Shown here piece after piece: positions 58,401-64,000 of a DNA stretch of 64,000 nucleotides (its first letter is position 1; every line of letters begins with the position of its first letter). The notes below the pieces were generated by a model. That model did no database searches. It worked only from the letters and a program-made list of their open reading frames with translations, and was not told where the DNA came from. Position numbers and translations under genes: made by a program. The stretch comes from Tribonema minus (taxonomy: Eukaryota; Sar; Xanthophyceae; Tribonematales; Tribonemataceae). The stretch spans positions 62,001 to 126,000 of the forward strand of contig JAFCMP010000034.1 in assembly GCA_017506865.1 (NCBI GenBank), written 5' to 3'.

Positions 58401-59012
58401 AACAGCAACATGGGAGTGAGCGAACTGTCGCAGCACCATGGTGACTTGCAAAGCTGTCAAGCACGCCCAGTGCAGTAATGTTTCTGCTCACCTCCTCGCA
58501 CTTGCCAGCGAACACCATGTTCTCACTGAGGAATCCGTATCCCGGGTGCACCGCCTGCGCACCCGTCTGCTTGATCGCCCCCATCACCTTGTCCACGTTG
58601 AGGTAGGACTTGAGGGCCTGATTTGGCCCTATGCACACCGCCTCGTCTGCCATGCGCACGTGCAATGCCCCTGCAAAGCAAGCACACGCAGCACATCGGA
58701 CAAGTTGCACTTGGGTTAAAAACTGGTACACCGGAACTGCCTGCACTGCGTACTTGAGGCAAAGATTCACGCTATCAGCTGCAGGCACTGACCGTCATCG
58801 ATGTCGCTGTATACAGCCACGGTCTTTACGCCCATCTTGCGCGCCGTCCGGATCACACGGCATGCGATTTCACCCCTGTTGGCAATGAGTATCTTGTCGA
58901 AGGGTGGCTTGGTTGCTGCTGCTGCCAAGCCCCTGGAGCTCTCCAGCAGGGAGTTGCATAGCTGCCTCCTGACGGATGACAGACGGCTCACGCCACAGGT
59001 AAAGCGCAGCAT
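52499..59012 (-). CDS. PCCA: Propionyl-CoA carboxylase alpha subunit, mitochondrial (13 exons)
   Basis: Exons: 59012-58793, 58670-58492, 58370-58314, 58094-57964, 57659-57578, 57168-57019, 56604-56449, 56023-56006, 55525-55329, 54929-54434, 54063-53950, 53406-53068, 52537-52499; phases agree, 725 residues (human about 728). A transit peptide ([18 protein letters not shown]) is followed by biotin carboxylase ([52 protein letters not shown]), the BT linker domain typical of PCC ([17 protein letters not shown]), and biotinyl carrier (VVEAMKMQN, biotin-lysine ~688). With the beta subunit it carboxylates propionyl-CoA to methylmalonyl-CoA in the matrix. The BT domain and overall length favour PCC over methylcrotonyl-CoA carboxylase. 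Exon 8 is a microexon. Start: ATG at 59012, chosen over an in-frame upstream GTG. Confidence 0.95.
53455..53655. repeat. Tandem duplication of about 115 bp in a carboxylase intron
   Basis: GTGAGCACTGGTGCCGGAGC (53461) is repeated as ATGAGCACTGACGCCGGAGC (53565), and both units end in GGTGTTGTCGTCACGATGG. Each unit carries, or lies beside, a G homopolymer (C in the gene sense), so the acceptor-side C tract may itself have been duplicated. Confidence 0.8.
56006..56023 (-). other. 18-nt microexon encoding NTRLQV in the carboxylase
   Basis: The adjoining exons end FYFLEM and begin EHPVTEF; the family-invariant NTRLQV between them is missing from both. In the intron, AACACCCGCCTCCAAGTG is bounded by CTGCAG and GTGAGT, is exactly six codons, and keeps phase 0 on both sides. 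The Arg, Gln and Val it encodes belong to the biotin carboxylase active site in characterised enzymes. Confidence 0.93.
58120..58325 (-). repeat. Carboxylase exon-3 end and donor repeated in the next intron
   Basis: The real exon end and donor (protein MGDK, then GTCAGTGCTACAGC) at about 58327-58300 is followed downstream by a similar string at about 58219-58193 (GTGACCAAAGTCGGTGCTACAGCGC) and a weaker one near 58137-58123. The repeat unit is about 95 bp and includes CAGACAGCA and GATGC(C/A)TTGCA blocks. Confidence 0.7.
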
Positions 59013-59798
59013 ATTCACTCACTGGTTGTCTCTCTCGCTGTTGTTGTGGCAAAACAGCTGAATCCTATCAAACTCCGTGCCGGTACACATCAACTTCTTT
59101 TAAAGGGTTTTTTAAAGGGGTTTCTTTCTCCGTGTTTGTGGTACTTTCTGGAAGGGGCGTATGTATGCACAATTGAATTTCTTGGTGATCACGAGCAATA
59201 CTTCAATTTCTCGGGAGCTGTCCCACCAAAAATTTGCCAGGCAATACATGTGTGACGTGGAATGCAAGCAACATTGTACACGATGATGAGCCTCCGAAAA
59301 TCAAATACCTGTACATAGCAATGACAAAAGCAACATGTCGGAAAGTCCTGCAGTTCAACTGAATCAGAGTGATAGGAGGCATAATCTGTGGGCGACATGG
59401 AGATGCCACCCAAGGCAAATGCTGACATGTTTTCCGTCAGCCTCGATGCATGAGACAACCTATATCCCTGGACTCCGATCTAGCACAGCATGCAGTGCTC
59501 AACTGGTTCACCAAACCAACTTGTCGCAAGACCGCAAGTGCGGGTGTCGATGCAAAGCAGCTACGCACATCACATGCCAGCCCTCCTGACCTTCTAGCAT
59601 GGCAGATTTGCGTGTCGCACTAAGCATACGCCCGCTGCCGTCTGGCAGTGATAAGCACAACAAACGACCATGGTGCTGACGTTAGGTACGTGCTACACAC
59701 ACGTGACCAAGCACAAACAGAGCAAACAGAGCAGACTGCGCAGATCAGGAGTGCTCTGATGGGTTCAACAACTGCACACCATGCACAGCCGCTCTGTA
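59013..59798. other. Intergenic, carboxylase 5' flank
   Basis: Contains the presumed carboxylase promoter and the 3' side of the unrecognised gene upstream. I see no further gene. The stretch is AT-rich compared with the exons. Confidence 0.4.
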
Positions 59799-61010
59799 TT
59801 ATATGCAGCGCTCAGATTCTCGCGTTCTGGCCTGTACTGCGCCTGCAGGACGCGCGCCACCAAAATGCAACTCACGACAGCAACAAAGAGTCTATAAACA
59901 TGCAGGGGCCTACGAAGACGCACAGGCCGCGGTCTAGCGCTGTTGTAGCAGGCGCACGGGGGGTGGCTGGTACCCAACGCCACACGCAGTCGGTGCACCT
60001 GACGCGCCGCACTGCTCACCAAACACAGCATGAGACGGCCTGTCTATCAATTTCTCCTGCAAAAACGCCCCCCCGTCCGCTCCGTGTCTGCAGTGCGCCC
60101 GCATGTGCTGCGACGGCAGCAGCGGCAGCGCAACCATGTCCTGCAGCCGTGCGCGCAGGTGGTCGCGATCCATGCCAAGCGTCCGCGTGCGCGCCACCGT
60201 CGCGTCCGTCTGCTGCCGCACCTGCGCCTGCTGGCGGGCTGGGGCCGCCGACCAACTGTCATCGCTGCAATGCTCCGTCCTACAGTCAGTATGTGTCATG
60301 GCCACGTAGCTAGTGCCGTGCATCAGCATGTGGGCTTTGCCGGCATCACGGGTGCCAGCAGCAGGCGGCGCGATGGCGACGGAGTTGCAGTCATCTTCCA
60401 GAGCGATGTAGCCATCGTGAGCTGCTGCCGCAGGGGCTGCAGAGGGCTGTTCTGCGCCACGTATCTGGCAGCAAGCGGGCAGAGGAAGGGAGCTTGAGGA
60501 CAAGCGTTGGCAGCTGCTTGAACAACACCACTACACCGTGAGATCAGCGCCTCTCGTGCTTGCTAGCGCGAGCCGCTGGGATGCATGAATGGCGAGAGCG
60601 CCTGCTCAAGAAGACAGCTGCCTGAGCCGCATCGGCGTGCGCCTCACCTTGATATCAGGACGTAAGGAGCGCTCGTGCACAGCCTGCTGCTGTGAGCTAT
60701 GGGGCTTGGTGATCCTTGCGAGCTCGCCGCACCGTGGTGCAGGGCTGGGCGCGTCCGGCATAGCTACATAAAGCATTCGCGGGTCGTGCTCTTCCGCATC
60801 AGAAGAAGCAGGCGTATTATGTCGCGTATGCTTGTGGGCCCATCTGTTTCCAGAGGCAATGACAGCAGCGGCGAATGCATTGCGGAGCGCGCTGAGACTA
60901 GACTTTGCCTTGTTGTGTTGCGGAGGGTCCTTCAATCGGCCGTGCCTGGGACTGAACAAACTTTCAGAAAGACCGCTTCTGTTGGCGCTGCAACCATCTC
61001 TGGGCATCAC
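59799..61010 (-). CDS. Hypothetical protein, probably 3 exons
   Basis: Exons could be 61010-60648 (121 codons, donor AAG|GTGAGG), 60464-60020 (acceptor TGCCAG, donor TTTG|GTGAGC) and a short 59842-59799, giving about 283 residues with consistent phases. I recognise no family. The first part is basic and low in hydrophobic residues; the second contains an acidic patch (YIALEDDCN), several His/Cys (MLMHGTSYVAMTHTDC, QHMRAHCRHG) and a Gln-rich linker. No signal peptide or membrane segment is visible. Evidence is limited to splice-compatible open frames of good length between two well-defined genes; the third exon is the weakest. It may be untranslated or wrongly joined. Confidence 0.35.
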
Positions 61011-61677
61011 GGAGTCTCGCCGCCCTGTGCTCGGCTGTGCATCAGGTCACCCTTTGTGTGTCAGGTGCGAACGGCTTTAGCTAGACTGGCCAGCCAGCAC
61101 CACCCCGCAATGTGCGCCCAGACCAACAAGCCCTCCTCAAAAGTTGAGACCGGGCACGTTCTATGTACAGCCAAGGAAGTTCTCACACAACTTCAACTCT
61201 AACTTGAAGGTTGTGGAAGTTGCATGCATCCATCGCAAGGTGAGGAGCTGATGTGACCATGAAGTGTTGCAATGATTCAACGAGCTTCGTTTTTCGCGAA
61301 AAACATAGCTTGCGAGGCGCTCATGACGTGCATTCAGTGCGCGCCAACATTCGGCTGCCCGATGCATGCCCCTGCATTGATAGATTGCACCAGATTGCTT
61401 CAGATCATCAGGCAATGTGGCTTACGCTTACGACTGATGCAAAGACCTTATGATCCTGTCCATGATTTATCACATACATGTGCTCCGCCATGCTTTTCCT
61501 GTGTGTCTGTGATGCCATGCAGTGCGAAGATCTCGTGATCGGAGCGCGTTAGTGCCGACCCCCCCACTCCACTGCATCAGGTTCACTTGGTGAGCTCGCT
61601 GGTGGCGCAGCTCCTGCATCAGGTTCACTTGGTGAGCTCGCTGGTGGCGCAGCTTCTGCCGTTGAAACAACACACGA
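61011..61677. promoter_or_regulatory. Divergent intergenic region upstream of the AlaX gene
   Basis: The 667 bp lie between two oppositely oriented genes and probably hold both promoters. A 42-bp tandem duplication (unit GCATCAGGTTCACTTGGTGA...) occupies about 61574-61656, ending ~20 bp before the AlaX start codon. A TTGAAG-type motif pair (CAACTTCAACTCTAACTTGA) lies at about 61189-61209. No specific binding site is assigned. Confidence 0.4.
61574..61656. repeat. 42-bp tandem duplication next to the AlaX start
   Basis: GCATCAGGTTCACTTGGTGA starts at 61574 and 61616; the two units are identical except near the end (CTCCT versus TTCTG). Both contain CAGGT and TGGTGAGC, which resemble splice sites. 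Confidence 0.9.
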
Positions 61678-62832
61678 ATGGCGTCTACGGAGCGGCTGTA
61701 TCTGCAGGATACATACTCACATGCCTGTTCAGCCAGGGTCGTCGAAGTTAGAGATGATGCTGTTGTACTGGACCGTACGGTTTTTCATCCGCAAGGCGGT
61801 GGGCAGCCTACGGATCGGGGGACGCTGAAGATCCACAATGAAGTGGCCTTCGTGGTAGCCAATGTTAAAGCGGTGAGTGACACGCATGGTCGCAGCTAGA
61901 GGGAGCTTGTGGCACATGAGGAATAACTGTGCATACCAGAAGAACTGTTGTGTGTGAGCATCATTTGCTGGTGGCTGGAGAGTGCTTGCCATGCGTACCA
62001 GCACTGCTGCAGGCAACAAAAGTCAAGCGTTGCTGACGCATTTCGCACAACCACTTTGGTCCAGGATGGCGATGTCATTCTACATTTTGGGCAGCACGGC
62101 GAAGGTGACAAGAAGCTGCAGACAGGCGACGAAGTGGAGGCGTCGATAGACCTTCAACGGCGACTACAGCTTGCCAGGTACGCACCTCTTGCAGCGCTCA
62201 TGGGCGGCAAGACCTGCAGTGCGTGGCTGTCGGGCTTGGCATTTTGCTCTGTTTTTGTCTTGAGCTGAACGTCACAGCCTGCGAGCGCTGCCTCGCGTCC
62301 ATCCTGACTCTGAGGTTGCGCCTCTGCAGAGCACCTTTCGCACCACAACCCACAAATCTCTGTGGGGCGATGCAAGGGCGTCTTAACATGTCCCGCGAGC
62401 ACAGCCGCCATTAACACTGCAGCGACTTGAAGCGGCCCCTGTTCCCCCTCCCCGCTCCGGCTCCGCAGGCTGCACAGCGCGGGCCACGCGCTGGATGCGG
62501 CCGTGCGCAACGCCGGCTTCGCAGCGCTAAAGCCCACCAAGGGCTACCATTTCGAAGACGGGCCGTATGTGGAGTACGAAGGCGCCCTCAGCGCCGACGA
62601 CAGGGCGACGCTGGTGGACAAGCTCAACGCGGAGCTGGCGCTGCTCATAGAGGCCGCCATAGAGACCGCGGTCAGGCAGAGCGAGGCCGGACTCAGGGTG
62701 GTGAGCGTGGGGGGGTGTGCGTGCCCGTGCGGGGGGACGCACGTCCGGTCCACGGCGGAGCTGCGCGGCCTGCGAGTCACAAAGGCGAAGGCCAAGTCGG
62801 GGCGGCTGCGCGTGTCCTACACCATCGCGTAG
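61678..62832 (+). CDS. AlaX-type alanyl-tRNA editing protein (3 exons)
   Basis: Exons 61678-61872, 62065-62177 and 62469-62832 join in phases 0 and 2 to give 223 residues. The start (MASTERLYLQDTYSHACSARVVEV) and VVLDRTVFHPQGGGQPTDRG are typical of AlaX and of the editing domain of alanyl-tRNA synthetase. Zinc-ligand motifs are HSAGH (His 105, His 109) and CGGTH (Cys 190, His 194). Free-standing AlaX proteins hydrolyse Ser-tRNA(Ala), and in some groups Gly-tRNA(Ala), in the cytosol; no synthetase catalytic domain is present. The length fits the short AlaX type. Introns are 192 and 291 bp. It is the only host gene on the + strand here. The internal CACPCGG is richer in Cys than usual. Confidence 0.92.
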
Positions 62833-64000
62833 CATGAGGTCACGGGGCTTGCAGGACTAGCGTGTCCGTCCAGCGCTGCGCTCTGGTGCTGCTGGCGTGA
62901 CGCTGTGGTGCTGCGCTGTAATTACTTGGGCATGTGCCATACCTACGCCCACATGCGCTTGCCAGCGGTATAGGTAGACGCTATATACATCAGCTTTGCG
63001 GTGTTTGCACACTGCGGTAGAAGACAGTCCTTCTACCGTTGAGTGGTGTTTCAATGTAGTGATTCATCTGTGCCCGCCACATTCGTGCTGAGAGTTTGGA
63101 TTGCATCGAGCCAATATGATGGTATGTGCAGCTCACCGATCGGAAGGGTCTCGCCGGCCAGCACCACCGTACATGGCAAGGGTGCACAGGATTAAGTGTG
63201 TCACACTGCTTCAAATGCAAAGTACCCGCAAACATGACTGCACATGCACAAGTGGGCGCCCCACTGCGCGCAGGCACCCTCATCTATTCTAATTTGAAAC
63301 TATTCAAAAAATAGCAACGCAGTGTCTGTCCTGCGTTCTTCTTGCTCGTGCACGCGCACACCCCTGTGCAACTCTGCTGCGGGTACCGGTGCCACACCAC
63401 ATCTGCGGTTTCCCTGCCACACCTGTCGCAACACGTTTGGAGGCCGAGTGAAAGTGCTCCGGAATCCTCCCCCTTCTGCCCTACACCCCCATGCAGTGTT
63501 TTAGACGGCAACGTGTGACTGCAGTGTAGGAGTCTCTAATTATAACCACTTGCGATAATAAGCAGGATGTATTCCAAGAAGGACGCAACTTCACTTGATG
63601 CATTACGGTCAGTGATAGGCAGTGCTACGCATGCTGGTGAGCATGAGAGGCACGCTGTTTAAGCTGCCCCAACTGCTTCAGCTTCAAGCCCAAGTTGAAG
63701 TTATCCCGGCCTCACTATATTGTTCGGCCTCTCTGTTGCGCCGCGCCCAAATGAGCGGCAATGCAGCATACTATGACGGTGGTAACAGATTGAAGGTGCA
63801 GCTGGCGGCGCGGCCCAACGCTATAGCGGCGACGGCCACGCTAACAGGCGGAGCGCGCTAACGCGCTCCACATTGAAGTTGCTCAGCAATGATCGCTAAA
63901 CGGGATGCACCGACTTCACCTAGTCAGGTACCAATGCAGGATACTGTTTTGTCGCATTGAGTTATTTTAAATCCTTTCGGCCTCTTTGCATGTCATGTGC
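62833..64000. other. Downstream of AlaX, nothing recognised
   Basis: This contains the AlaX 3' UTR and 1.1 kb of sequence with no gene, repeat family or RNA gene that I can support. Short open frames exist, the longest about 97 codons (minus, near 62990-63283). A TTGAAGTT motif lies near 63691. Confidence 0.4.

Noticed and set aside
52499-59012. Methylcrotonyl-CoA or pyruvate carboxylase
   Set aside because: Length and the BT-domain motifs match propionyl-CoA carboxylase alpha; there is no carboxyltransferase domain as in pyruvate carboxylase.

Overview
This window is nuclear DNA from a GC-rich eukaryote. It carries multi-exon genes with GT-AG introns (and two apparent GC-AG introns), mitochondrial targeting peptides, and LTR and non-LTR retrotransposons. 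A unicellular alga or related protist fits best. A propionyl-CoA carboxylase alpha gene argues against a plant-type green lineage and leaves haptophytes, stramenopiles, dinoflagellate relatives and others open; I cannot fix the phylum from sequence alone. A strong local signature is a pure C homopolymer in the sense strand just before many 3' splice sites, seen as G-runs on the + strand because nearly all genes lie on the minus strand.

Layout. 1-1486: pieces of two non-LTR retroelement families. 2249-4854 (-): nascent polypeptide-associated complex alpha (4 exons). 5011-5915: more stacked LINE tails. 6925-12564 (-): SIRT1-type sirtuin (8 exons) with a hAT-like MITE in one intron. 14774-28002 (-): a secreted protein of about 1,301 residues in 19 exons that joins a glucose/sorbosone-dehydrogenase-like beta-propeller, a complete laccase-type multicopper oxidase and a C-terminal CBM6-like module. 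28696-36742 (-): mitochondrial pyruvate dehydrogenase E2 (12 exons). 37390-51473 (-): a whole-looking Ty3/gypsy LTR retrotransposon with 413-bp LTRs that look identical. Its 3,306-residue polyprotein contains a C5 cytosine-DNA-methyltransferase domain between Gag and protease, and a 5'-truncated LINE is inserted near its 3' end. 52499-59012 (-): propionyl-CoA carboxylase alpha (13 exons, one an 18-nt microexon carrying active-site residues). 59799-61010 (-): an unrecognised gene. 61678-62832 (+): an AlaX-type alanyl-tRNA editing protein, divergent from its neighbour.

The host genes are not an operon: they cover translation (NAC, AlaX), chromatin or metabolic deacylation (sirtuin), mitochondrial carbon metabolism (PDH-E2, PCC) and an extracellular oxidase. 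The most notable items are the dehydrogenase-oxidase-CBM fusion, the methyltransferase-bearing retrotransposon, the GTACAT-associated LINE stacks, and a recurring pattern in which exon ends with their 5' splice sites are partly duplicated into the following intron. Exon borders were placed by matching splice motifs, reading phase and protein-family similarity; every joined phase in the main genes agrees except where noted.
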